A DNA stretch of 64,000 nucleotides from assembly GCA_023897205.1 (NCBI GenBank), contig JAHWDD010000006.1:3224001-3288000 (forward strand). The letters are read 5' to 3'. A model generated the notes under the pieces. The model had not been told where the DNA came from. It worked only from the letters and a program-made list of their open reading frames with translations, and did no database searches. Below are positions 45,000 to 54,283 of the stretch, piece after piece. The position numbers and the translations under genes were made by a program. Every line of letters starts with the position of its first letter. Position 1 is the stretch's first letter. The DNA is from Exophiala sp. HKRS030. Its lineage: Eukaryota > Ascomycota > Eurotiomycetes > Chaetothyriales > Herpotrichiellaceae.

Positions 45000-45187
45000 T
45001 GGCGATATCCGGGATCGAACCGGAGTCTTCCTCATCGTTCTCGCACAGAGGGAGTCCTTTAACCCCGCAAATGGACAGGAAGTCACCGTTTTCAGGCGCT
45101 TATACGAACAGATGAACAGAGTCTACCAAAGGTCCTGTTGTGAGTGTTTAAAACGAGGATATGCTGAACCAGATACACCATATCGCC
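45000..45187 (-). tRNA. tRNA-like unit 1 with long insert (Glu-like body, anticodon position reads TTT)
   Basis: On the minus strand the unit begins GGCGATA and ends TATCGCC plus A, a perfect seven-pair acceptor stem. Box A (TGGTGTATCTGG) and box B (GGTTCGATCCC, plus positions 45011-45021) are in place. The D stem GTGT/GCAT pairs with wobbles. The T arm TCCGG-TTCGATC-CCGGA is perfect. An anticodon stem TCCTC/GAGGA can form around a loop starting GTTTTA. Between the two anticodon-stem strands lie about 115 bases more than a tRNA needs, at the place where eukaryotic tRNA introns sit. The body resembles tRNA-Glu (GATATGGTGTA...), while the anticodon position reads TTT. G at position 32 is unusual. 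It may be a functional intron-containing tRNA, a pseudogene or another Pol III RNA. Confidence 0.55.
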
Positions 45188-45362
45188 TGGTATATGAGTG
45201 GGGATTTTGCGCCAGGACTCTGTCTTTGATGCTTTAAAGCTGTTACCTGTGAACGTGTCTGGTATAACCTGTAAATTCTCCTATTGCATTCACTTCACGA
45301 CGATATGAGACATGTGCAGTCTCAGCAATCTTACTCGCCAGTTCGGGCAAAAATAAAAGCAG

Positions 45363-45369
45363 AAAAAAA
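45363..45369 (-). terminator. Oligo-T Pol III-type terminator of tRNA-like unit 2
   Basis: A T7 run on the minus strand lies 6 bases beyond the 3' end of unit 2. Confidence 0.6.
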
Positions 45370-45375
45370 GAATCA

Positions 45376-45584
45376 CGGCGACACTCGGATTCGAACCAAG
45401 TTCTCCCTCGAGATTTTATCATCTCAGCTCTGATCTTCGCGTCGATCTCGCCCCGGAGTCGCAATCTCCTCTGAGAACAAGGATGACCACGGAGTGGTTT
45501 CACCTACGACCCGGGATCGAGGGTATTTCAAGAGGCATTATGATGATGAAACAAGGACATGTTAACCAGATACACCATATCGCC
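45376..45584 (-). tRNA. tRNA-Glu(TTC)-like unit 2 with long insert
   Basis: The minus strand reads GGCGATA...TGTCGCC, pairing over seven positions with one G-T wobble. Box B is the canonical GGTTCGAATCC (plus 45387-45397). The D stem GTGT/ACAT and the T stem CTTGG/CCGAG pair with wobbles. The anticodon stem TCCTT/GAGGG has two wobbles, and the loop GTTTCA gives TTC at 34-36, the Glu anticodon. The unit is 209 bases, so about 136 bases are extra. It shares its insert and flanks with unit 3. The wobbles, and G in place of A after the acceptor stem, suggest relaxed selection. Confidence 0.5.
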
Positions 45585-45696
45585 TGGTAAGTTAGCAGAG
45601 GTTCCTGCTTTACTATATTTGTACTGTTGACTCGCTAGTGTGTAGTTTCTGTAACCCTCCCTCGTTCTTATCTTCACTCGCTCGCCCTGCCCGGCC

Positions 45697-45713
45697 AAAA
45701 AAACACCAAAAAA
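45697..45713 (-). terminator. Double oligo-T Pol III-type terminator of tRNA-like unit 3
   Basis: T6 and T7 runs on the minus strand lie within 25 bases of the 3' end of unit 3. Confidence 0.65.
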
Positions 45714-45719
45714 GGAATA

Positions 45720-45935
45720 TGGCGACACTCGGATTCGAACCGAGTTCTCCCTCGAAGATAGGTATATATCCATCCAAGCTCCGATCTACGCATCGATCTC
45801 ATCCCAAAGCCGTAATCTCATACGAGAACAGGAGTGCCGGCTAAAGCCGATCACTACGACCCCAGGGCCGAGGGTATTTCAGAGGCTCTATGATGATGAA
45901 ACGAGGGTGTGTTAATCCAGATACACTATATCGCC
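45720..45935 (-). tRNA. tRNA-Glu(TTC)-like unit 3 with long insert, best-paired copy
   Basis: This is the most regular copy. On the minus strand: acceptor GGCGATA/TGTCGCC with discriminator A; box A TAGTGTATCTGG; D stem GTGT/ACAC perfect; anticodon stem CCCTC/GAGGG perfect; loop GTTTCAT with TTC at the anticodon; short variable loop AGAA; T arm CTCGG-TTCGAAT-CCGAG perfect; box B GGTTCGAATCC at plus 45731-45741. The total of 216 bases leaves about 143 for the insert, much longer than usual for nuclear tRNA introns. Inside the insert ACCCTCG recurs (plus 45869-45875), a second candidate partner for the 3' anticodon strand. Transcription by Pol III is predicted; correct splicing is not established. 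Confidence 0.6.
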
Positions 45936-46076
45936 TAGTAAGTGAACTGCTTTTTGTAATTTTGTGACAGAAGTTTCAGCCTTGATATATTTACGCTATC
46001 AGCGCGCTAGCTGGTGTAATCTATGGATTCTCCCCCTTACTATCTTTACCTAGTCACTCAGCCTACTGGTGACATT

Positions 46077-46081
46077 AAAAA
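46077..46081 (-). terminator. Oligo-T run after decayed unit 4
   Basis: A T5 run on the minus strand lies about 10 bases beyond the 3' half of the decayed fourth unit. Confidence 0.4.
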
Positions 46082-46091
46082 GAATCACGAC

Positions 46092-46275
46092 GAGGACACT
46101 TGGATTCGGACCGAGTTCTCCCTCGATAGTGTAATCCATTTAAGCTCCGGTCTACGTCTCGAGTCATCCCGAAATCGATTTCTCATGGAGAGCGGCTTGG
46201 ACCGAACATACGTCGGGCCCCTACGACTGGTATCGGGAGTAGCTCAGAGACTCTGTAACGATACGAAGATGTGTT
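46092..46275 (-). pseudogene. Decayed fourth copy of the tRNA-like unit
   Basis: The 3' half is recognisable from GAGGGAGAACTCGG, but box B is mutated (GGTCCGAATCC), the T stem has a mismatch (CTCGG/CCAAG) and the acceptor strand carries a two-base change. The insert keeps scattered identity to units 2 and 3. The 5' half has lost box A and the acceptor strand; only ATTAACACATCTTCG remains. It should not be transcribed as a tRNA. Confidence 0.6.
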
Positions 46276-46527
46276 AATGTTGCCTGCCTTGCTCGTGCTT
46301 GGGATTCGAGAATAAAGTCTTCTACCAAGCTACATGACCGTAGTGTCTTCAATATTCCGCGCGCTATATACGTAGTTTATGGGTATAAGCTTCGTTTAAA
46401 CTACGTTCTGAACGAAGAACTAGTTACTAACTCAATAACTAACAACATTAACCAATTAACCAGTATATATATAGACATATAGGACGGAAGAGATTCATAT
46501 GAGAAAAACAACAAAAATTCCAAAAAC

Positions 46528-46533
46528 AAAAAA
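46528..46533 (-). terminator. Oligo-T terminator of tRNA-like unit 5
   Basis: A T6 run on the minus strand, with further T5 runs behind it, lies about 12 bases past the 3' end of unit 5. Confidence 0.5.
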
Positions 46534-46545
46534 GAACATCCAAAC

Positions 46546-46853
46546 TGGCGCCATCCGGACTCGAACCGGAATCTCCCCTCAATATCCCTCCGCACCCAAG
46601 CGAACGAGACCAGACGACCCAGCTCTCAACCCACGCGGCCTGCAGATTTCCCAACCACTATGAACTTTCGCAGTGCAGCACGGGCGGGAATCAAACCAAA
46701 CGCCCGCGGACCGTTCAAGACAGGATTGAGCCGCAGACGGGCTTCGGAGAGGCACGGTAGTCGTGGGTGGGTGTCGTTCACCTAGATTTGGTTGGTTGTT
46801 CAGGACGAATGGGGCGTGCTGATGAATGAAACTGCCAATTGCACCATGGCGCC
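46546..46853 (-). tRNA. Possible fifth tRNA-like unit with very long insert
   Basis: On the minus strand GGCGCCA at 46853 pairs perfectly with TGGCGCC before the terminal A at 46546. Box A (TGGTGCAATTGG) matches consensus, and box B is GGTTCGAGTCC (plus 46557-46567) in a perfect T arm TCCGG/CCGGA. The variable loop AGAT is short. The rest is irregular: the D stem GTGC/GCAC encloses a loop of about 21 bases, the anticodon stem pairs only CCCC/GGGG, and the unit spans 308 bases. The acceptor sequence differs from units 1-4, so it may be an independent tRNA-like locus, or a pairing found by chance across a real 3' half. I cannot read an anticodon with confidence. Confidence 0.35.
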
Positions 46854-47965
46854 GAGACTGTGCCAGTGTAGTTGGATGATTCATTGATTGTTACGCTGGA
46901 TTCTGTGCGTGATCGTCTTATGTGGTGAGTTTGTCCTGTGTGAGTCGAAGTGAAGGGGGAAGGGCCGGGCGGTTAGGGCGAGAGGGTGCTTTGTGTGAGT
47001 GATTCAATGACCCAAGGTGAAAGGGGAAACAGGGGAATAGGGAAAGGGAAGTGAAGCCTCCCGTCCTGTGCGTGCACGACGAGTGTGAAGGAGAAGGAGA
47101 AGAAGAAGTGAATTGGAACTGAGGGGGAGCATGGGGAGGCTGGAGACGTGAAAAGGAGGAAGAAAGGCAGGATTTGAATCAATGAATGTTCGATTGTGAC
47201 AAGAACCACCAAGCAGATTTCCCAACCATGGATTAGTGTAGACTTCTTCCCGTATTGACGATCACACAGACAGACATAGACAGTGTTTGTCGCTCACACT
47301 TGGGACAGCATACCCCCTTTTCCCCTTAGCCTTCCACACAGGTAGAACGAGAGGTAGACTGACAGGTGTATACTCCCACCCACTCCCTATCCCTATCACT
47401 CGCAACGCTGCTGGACGTGAGGTGATCACATACCGACGAACTCGACCACCTCACTGTGCTACTGGAAGTGATAGACATTACATAGCACTCCTTCTACTCG
47501 CGCCTGTTCCTGTATCGCGTGGAGGAAGACCAAGCTGATCTCATGAGGCATTCTCCAAGATGAAACGCGGCTGTGGTGAGATGATCGTTTCTGATGACTG
47601 ACTGGCCTCTCGGCCCAGAGATTGGGTTTTGGACAATGGAGAAACACGGCATTCACGTTTCGACGTGTCAACGGGAAGAGAGTGGAGATAGGGTATGTGA
47701 TGAAAGCGCAATCGGGGTTCAATGGGTTGGAAGGGATGTTGGCTTGGGAAGCAGCTCGAGGGTTCTGCATCAAAGCGCTATATCGGTATATATTGATATT
47801 TATATATGGGTATCTGCGTAGCAATCAGCAAGCCAGAGCAGTAATCCATGCCTAGCGAAGTGCTCAGGCATGGCATGGCCACAGAGATATTTGGCGAGCG
47901 TCTCCTTGAATGACAGATTCAGGAACATATATGAGGTCCTTCCACGACACCACTTCATTGAAGGA
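46854..47965. other. Intergenic after the tRNA-like array
   Basis: No gene is supported. A 16-base direct repeat (GCAGATTTCCCAACCA) at 47213-47228 matches 46642-46657 inside the fifth tRNA-like unit. The purine-rich stretch near 47020-47170 is low complexity. Confidence 0.45.
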
Positions 47966-49964
47966 TCAATCCAAAACCCTCTCAATGCCAACCTCAACCG
48001 GCACACCAAAGCCGTGCTCCTTCCCACCGACACGATTCTTCTTCTTCCCTACAGCCTCGACCTCCTTGATCAAGGCATTCATCGCCTCCGGAGACGTCAT
48101 ATGCTCGTCCTTCCTTGCCTTGATATTCAAGAGAACTCCGTCCTGCAAGCCCTTCTTGCCCAAACCGGACGTCCATCTCGCGTGGAACAGCAACCTGGGC
48201 TTCCTCGCATCAATCCGTCCAGCCGGGTAGATATCACCGACAAGCATGGCGAGTGAACCGAGGTAATTGGCCCAGAAGACCTCTTGCTGCGTGAGGATGG
48301 CGCGCAGGCGCTGCTGCGTGCTGGTGTTGGGCGGTGCGAGGTCGACGTTCCACCGCTGGCAGAGCACGAGCGCGAGCAGTGCGCGGTCGGAATGGGAGAT
48401 TCCATGTGCTGCCGCCAGCACGCCAACGAGTGGTGCTTGCATGGCGGCCAGCGAGCGCGATTCTTTCGGCAGCGGGCAGTGCAGGTACATCATGTCGGCG
48501 ACGGCGCGGATGAATGCTGGTGTGAATGCTGGTGGGACGTGGCGGTCGAGATTGTTCTCGCCGGGAAGGCCAGATAGGAGGAGCGCGCCGAGTTCGGCTG
48601 CTGAGTCCGGCCCGTATTGTGCCGTCGCGGCTTGTAAGGGGTTGAGCGATTTGGTTGCAGGATCTAATGTGTCGAAGAGAAATCCCTCGCGTACGCCGCC
48701 CTGGCAGAACCGGACGTGTTGGATCATTGGGAGCGCGGAGACGAGGATGTTGACTAGGAATGCTACGGCGGGCACTTGGGCGGCTCGACGCTTTGAGATG
48801 CGGAATATGGATTCCTCGGCGGCCACGGTGCTGATTTCGGCCGTTTGTTGGAATTCTCGTTTCTGCACGCTGAACCCGTTGATGATGGGGATGGGGTAGG
48901 GTGACACACGGTGCTGGGACATGAGTAAGTATCCCCAGCCCCTGAATCCACCACCGGAGAGGTAGAGCGTCAATCCGCCGTGTGCGGCTTTTTGGCGAAG
49001 AGATTCTGGCAGTTCGAGATCTTCGTAGGCTTGCTGAAACTCCTTCGTCATGGTATCCTCAAACTCTGCGCGCGCTTTGTGCGAACCGCTCTGGACGTCG
49101 ATCTCAGCCAGTCGTCGTGTCATTGCGGCTGCTCCGTAGGGGAAACTAAATGAGCCTTTGTGACTGGTTTGGACTTTGCCTTCTTTGGCGATCATCCATG
49201 TGATTTGTGTGCTTCCACCTGATAGAGAAGTAACAATAACAACCGTTAGTGATGACGGTATTGTGAGATGCAGGATTGGATCCTCCGTGCTGAGAAGAAA
49301 CCAAGATCCACCTGGAAGACAAGAGCAAGGAAGAAGAAGAACATACCACCCAAATCCATAACCAAACCCTCAACACTCTCAAACGAACTCGCAACACCCA
49401 TAGCACCAACCCGACCCTCGATCTCTTTTGGCAACAAATCAACCTCCCAGCCAGTAGCATCACGAATCTGGCGTCGATAATCCTCGGAATTCTCCGCCGT
49501 GCGCGTCGCCTCGGTGGCCAGAACGCGGATATTGGTTTCTGGCACGCCGAAGTCGAGACATGCGGTTTTGAATTTCAGCAGTGCGATCAGAACCTGGTCG
49601 ATTGTCGCTTGTGGGATGGGACCTTTGGTGCCGCTCGAGTATTGTGCGTCGTACAGCGATATGCCTGACCGGTCTTGGTAGACGGTGGGTAGTGAGCGGG
49701 CGGTTGATGGTGTTAGGTCTGTGATGGAGAAGCGGATGCCATTACTGTTCGAAGGGGGTAGGGGAGTGGTGTTAGTTTGTGAGCAGGGAAGAGGTGGAAT
49801 GGATTTTTTATAGATATGGCAGAGAGGGAGATGGGAATGGCAATATGGTTCCCAGTCTCCAGCAGAAATCCACATTGAGTGTAAACAGGTAGAGTATACA
49901 AGACTCACCTTCCCATATCAACGAGGCCATAGAGGTTGCTCGCCGCCGGCCCACGAAGCGACAT
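47966..49964 (-). CDS. rtg2: Rtg2-like Ppx/GppA phosphatase-family protein
   Basis: Three exons (49964-49909, 49744-49347, 49218-47966) give 568 residues. Splicing rebuilds the two conserved phosphate-binding blocks: YGLVDMG joined to [11 protein letters not shown], and VMDLGG joined to GSTQITWM. Other family blocks are [38 protein letters not shown], and the HD-like C-terminal part with [23 protein letters not shown]. The first two introns are longer than most here (164 and 128 nt). Proteins of this type belong to the ASKHA fold with exopolyphosphatase and pppGpp phosphatase relatives. Yeast Rtg2 senses mitochondrial dysfunction and drives retrograde signalling in the cytosol, and it is also a SLIK subunit. 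The long fungal form with this C-terminal domain fits Rtg2 best. Confidence 0.9.
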
Positions 49965-50640
49965 GGTCAATCAATCTGATCAGAACCCCACCCAATTGCC
50001 GAATTCGACGTTCTAGAGATAAGCGAAGCCTCGTCAGAGCGTCGTCTTGCAACCCAAGACACAAGTGGATAATGCCAGTGAGAAGAACAGTGACCTGTCG
50101 GCTTGAAAAAAAGTCGTAGTAGAATAGGGAAAAAGAATCTTACACAAAGGTAAGGATTAAACAATTCTATATTCAATGTTGGCCAAAATGTGGATTCTTT
50201 TTTTCATTTCTTTTCTGCGTTCGTTGTTGCTGCGAAGGTGCTCAATTACGAAGGGCACGTGCTCCGGATTGGCAAGTTGTTGGTTCGTCTTGGAGATGGC
50301 TTCCTACATTGGGCAGTGGGCACGCCAGGAACTGACCGATTTGAGGTAGATTTGACGGAACTAACCAGTCTTATTGTCTATATTTGCTTGCTCCTCGTTA
50401 GCTTCCCATAGACAATATTAATTGGGTTATCTGGGATTGGCCTTTACTTCAAGTGTTCATTCCATTGTGTGCATTGACGCCTGTCGATGTCGACGTAGGA
50501 GGTCTATCTTCTAAGACAGTTTTTCACTTTGAATGGTTTCACAGTATACAAGGACAATCACTCAGAGATTTGTCCGTCAACGGCTCTCAACAATCTGGTT
50601 CTTCGGCCCGGTTAATACTTCAAGGACCCTCCCACTCTGT
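49965..50640. other. Intergenic between RTG2-like and SSR4 genes
   Basis: Holds the RTG2-like promoter and the 3' region of the Ssr4 gene. No gene is supported. Confidence 0.45.
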
Positions 50641-52851
50641 TCAAGAGATATCTTCTTCATCCTCTTGTGGGTGAAACGCATCACCAAATGCCGAATCCTC
50701 CATCCCGTCTAGATTCAATTCGTCGTCATCTTCATTGCCATAACTTGCCAATGCATCTCCCGCAGTATCAACCTCGACATTATCAAAGTCACCACCCATA
50801 CCAAAATCTGGTGTGTCAAGACCATTGTCATTACCAGACTGTGGTTGGGTAGTATGTGCTGCGGGTGCAGTAGTTGTTTCTTGGGCCTGCGCTGTGTTCT
50901 GGTTGGAAAATTGTTGAGCTTGTTGTGAATCCTGTGTCTCTGGAACGTCTGGTAGATCCAGGTCGTTGTTATTCTGTCCACCAGATTCGTCGATCATGAC
51001 CCATTCATTTCCCTCTCCACTGCCATTTTCTCCTTCGATATTCTCATCCTCAAGATCATCCATGTTGACATCTAGACCGAGATCATCCAATTGTGGAGTT
51101 TCATTCTGGTCATTTTCCTCATTATTCCCAGATGCCTCATTTGAGTCTTCACCACTGGATTGAGATTGAGTTCCGGTAGGTGCTTGAGGAGTGGCGGGCT
51201 GGACGGTTTGCTGTTGTTCGTCTGCTTGTGCTGCCTTTTCCGCCCGAGGTTGTACAGCAGTTGCTGACGGGGTAACTTGTGGTTTTTGGTTGTTTTCTGG
51301 TACAGGTACATTTTGTCCAGGTATTGACACTGAAGCTGTGGTGACAGGAGGGAGACTTGGTGTGCGGACTTTCTCCGGAGACTGAACAGAAGGTCGCTCA
51401 ATCGCTATCGGCGTGCTAGGTGCTCGATCTTCCAACCCACCTCTCTGAATAAGAGTAACAATGGTAGTCTTCTCGATTTTCTTTCCAAAAACAGTCTCCA
51501 CTTCCCCAACAATCGTATCAATGGCATCTAGCGGTTTTGTCTGATCTTCGTCCAAATGACCCACATTTGAAACACTTCGTCTTTCCGTGATATTGGGAGC
51601 AACTCGGAGTTTCTTCTCTGCCGTATTCAACACTGTAGATCGTTCCATCTTCGCCAATCTCTTGGCATGAATCCTTTTCATTTTCTCAAGTTCAGCCTGC
51701 ATTTCAGCCAATTTGGCTTCAGCACGTTTGGTGAACTCTTCGGCACGTCCAAGTGCTAATCTGCCAACCACAGGAGCAGGTTCATTTGTAGGTTCCCTCA
51801 CTGCAGAAGTAGGTGCATCGAAAAAGTCCTTTGTCAATTCTTCTAGTGCGCCTTTTCGCCCCAGCCCAAGATCAGTAGGAATGATGGATTTGATAGGATA
51901 TGGCGACTCGATGATTTCTTCCATCCATTCATGATGTTTCTCATAGCGCATTCGACTGATGTCTCTGGGAGTCATGAAATCAAGGATATCACCTCGAGAG
52001 ACATCCTCCTCTTCTTCCAGCGTGCTATCCTGGGTGATGCTACCACCTCTTCTATGAGATACGCCTTGTTGTGGAGCAGCTCCGAATGCTCTGGCTAGTG
52101 CTTGTGGAAGATGAATGACGGGCCAATTCGCTCGATCATGAAGCATGAATTCTTTCCGTGGTAAATGACCTTGAGCCTGAATGATGCGACGTTGCTGGAT
52201 CTGCGCTTGAATAGGAGGCGGAACAACAATCGAAGCCGAAGGGATATTGTCTCGAGACGCGGCTTTGGAGTAATGGACAATCCACAAACTGGTGTCAGGA
52301 TTTGGCAATCCAAGACTTTGATTCGCGCCGACCAAGCGATAACGTCGACGGCAATGAGAAGCCACTGCCTCTCCGGATGCGCGATAACCAGATCTCTGCA
52401 TGAACATTTCGAGAGTCTACAGCAGTCAAAACATGGTCAGCCAATGCATGTCGCAAACATTCAAACCGAGGTAATTCTTACATATCCTTTCAATTCAGTC
52501 TTAAAAACAACCTCGACATCAGCCCAGATATATCCATCACTGGCGAAATTCGTGCCTAGGTATTCCAATGGCTGCCATGTGAGCATCATGACGCCGTCCT
52601 GGGGGGCATCGAGGAATTGCCAATGCATGGGCTGGACGTCGCGCACGATCTTGGGCGCTTCGAGCAGGTAATTGGTGATAGTCTCGAACGAGGGATTATT
52701 GGCGAGGGCGTAGCGATGTTTAGACACCAAATGCATGTGAGGTAGCTGGTTGAGAGTCAGTTAAGGATCAAGTTGATAAAATCTGGAAAGATCATTGAAC
52801 TCACCAACTGGGGAGGCAGCCCGCCGCCGGGTCTTTGAGGATTTGATTCAT
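50641..52851 (-). CDS. ssr4: SWI/SNF and RSC subunit Ssr4-like protein (DUF1750)
   Basis: Exons are 52851-52805, 52745-52482 and 52416-50641, about 695 residues. The conserved N-terminal domain runs from HLVSKHRYALANN through NYLLEAPKIVRDVQPMHWQFLDAPQDGV, LGTNFASDGYIWADVEVVF, LKGY joined to TLEMFMQRSGYR, HCRRRYRLVGANQ and DTSLWIVHYSKA, with KEFMLHDRANWPVI after it. A coiled coil follows (TKRAEAKLAEMQAELEKMKRIHAKRLAKME), and then a long acidic Gln/Asn-rich tail. Exon 1 has an ATG but is one base out of frame; one added base in it (AAA at 52842-52844 or GGGG at 52810-52813) restores continuity. Otherwise translation would begin at 52736 with MHLVSKHR. In fission yeast Ssr4 is a nuclear chromatin-remodelling subunit. 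Confidence 0.87.
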
Positions 52852-53338
52852 GGTATGCGATGGAGAGGGTGTGTGTCAGCGGCGGACAGGTGTTGCGATG
52901 ATCATAGAACGTGGATGTTCATATGTGTAAATGTCCTTTGCGGAGGTTGTCGCAGTCGCGCCAAATTTCGAGAAACGCGAGGCTGGAGAAAGTAGAGTGA
53001 TTTAGCAGATGACCTAAAATGGCTTAGTTTTGGACAAATTGAGACTGTATCAGCACTCGTCAAAATAACTCTATTTGATCTATATCCAGCCGAGTACTTC
53101 TTGCACAACATCACTTGGTCGTCTTGGTTCTCATAACTCGCTCTTATTGATGATCATGAAATTGTATATCTGGAACAATGCACACTCTTCTATGTTATAT
53201 TCTGAGTTTTGTTCAGCCGCTGGTCCTGAGCCCTTATGTGCAAGTCCTCCATGTCTTATTGCCTCCCAGAGTACGTCCAAGGCACACAGCATACACCCTC
53301 CATCTGATCCCAATCCGCCACAGCCCCAGCCATGAGAA
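52852..53338. other. Intergenic between SSR4 and thioesterase genes
   Basis: Holds the SSR4 promoter and the 3' region of the thioesterase gene. Nothing else is seen. Confidence 0.45.
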
Positions 53339-54283
53339 TCATAATTTCCCCTTCGTCTTCGGCTTCGTCTTCACAGTCGCCTGCCCCTTGGCCAACTCGG
53401 CATTCCTATCAACTTTCACAAGCACCCAAATGCCCTCGGCCAAGGCATGGACCTGACCGTCTTCAGAACCAACCCAACCTTTTGCAAAGATCTTCCGTCC
53501 TTCACTCTTGACGATCCAACTCCTCGCACAGACCGTCCCTGGTGTCCTCACAGGCTTCTTGTACGTGATGTGTAGATCAACCGTGAACGCCGTGAGATAG
53601 TCACTGGGTCCCGCGCCGTGTTCGGCAAGTGTTGACGGGAGGAGCATGTGTAACCCCGTAGCGGCTCCAAGTGTACTGTCGAGCACGGCACCGATGACTC
53701 CGCCGTGGAGAAGGGATGGGTGTGCGTTGAGACCGCGGCCGAATGTGTAGAACCGTGTTATCAGTGTAGGGTTGTCCAGCGGCACGGGGATGGGTGGGGA
53801 TTTAAGGGGTGGTGAGGACGGTGATGGGTTACTCTTGTCCGCTATTGATCGATCTCGTGCAAATGTGATCAAGTGCGCAATTGTTCGTTCGGTGTTCCAC
53901 GTCTCAGCCATGAGTGTGTGGCCGTCGTTGGGAGTCAGGGTTCTTGAAAGCGGTAACGTGTAGTATGTTGGGTCGGAGAGGTAGGCGTTTACCCATGGCA
54001 TGGATTGGAAATGAGCTAGGGTTGAAGGTGAGATACCATTATGTAGAGAGGTGGATGATGATGAGGTGGTGGGAGACATGGTTGCTGCTCGGACTTGTTT
54101 TGGTCCAGCAGATGTTTTGGATATTGTGTTGCTTTGTGACCGTGGATTCGTCCTCCGTAGAATAGCAATGCCTGAACTTCCCAGCAAAGGGGCTGATTCG
54201 ATATCAACGACAAGGCCACTCTCGAAGATTGATGCTGGCAAAATGTCTCCCCAAGAAGACGTATGAGGCTGTTGAAGTCCCAA
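53339..54283 (-). CDS. Hotdog-fold thioesterase (PaaI/THEM4-like)
   Basis: A single exon of up to 314 residues. The hotdog domain occupies the C-terminal half, with RGLNAHPSLLHGGVIGAVLDSTLG (the HGG active-site helix), the strand TAFTVDLHITYKKPVRTPGTVCARSWIV, and GRKIFAKGWVGSEDGQVHALAEGIWV. Before it lies LAHFQSMPWVNAYLSDPTY, typical of fungal members. The first 75 residues are Ser/Thr-rich and poorly conserved in look; another ATG at 54079 (MSPTTSSSS) could be the real start. Members hydrolyse acyl-CoA thioesters, and the exact acyl group is unknown. An Arg-containing N-terminus could be a mitochondrial presequence, but this is weak. Confidence 0.87.
   Translation of the reverse strand: MGLQQPHTSSWGDILPASIFESGLVVDIESAPLLGSSGIAILRRTNPRSQSNTISKTSAGPKQVRAATMSPTTSSSSTSLHNGISPSTLAHFQSMPWVNAYLSDPTYYTLPLSRTLTPNDGHTLMAETWNTERTIAHLITFARDRSIADKSNPSPSSPPLKSPPIPVPLDNPTLITRFYTFGRGLNAHPSLLHGGVIGAVLDSTLGAATGLHMLLPSTLAEHGAGPSDYLTAFTVDLHITYKKPVRTPGTVCARSWIVKSEGRKIFAKGWVGSEDGQVHALAEGIWVLVKVDRNAELAKGQATVKTKPKTKGKL

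Larger units (their letters stand above)
45000..46275 (-). repeat. Tandem repeat of about 350-370 bp carrying the tRNA-like units
   Basis: Unit starts are 376, 344 and about 372 bases apart. Units 2-4 share not only tRNA halves but also insert segments (around ACGACCC and GAGGGTATTTCA on the plus strand) and the flank between units (CTTACTATCT/CTTATCTTCACTC before the next copy). This points to tandem duplication of a whole locus rather than independent insertions. Identity falls from units 2-3 to unit 4. Confidence 0.7.

Noticed and set aside
45000..46853. Reading the tRNA-like array as a SINE family
   Set aside because: Each unit ends in the tRNA acceptor strand and a T-run instead of having a tRNA-unrelated body and tail, and no target-site duplications were seen. 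It remains a weak alternative.
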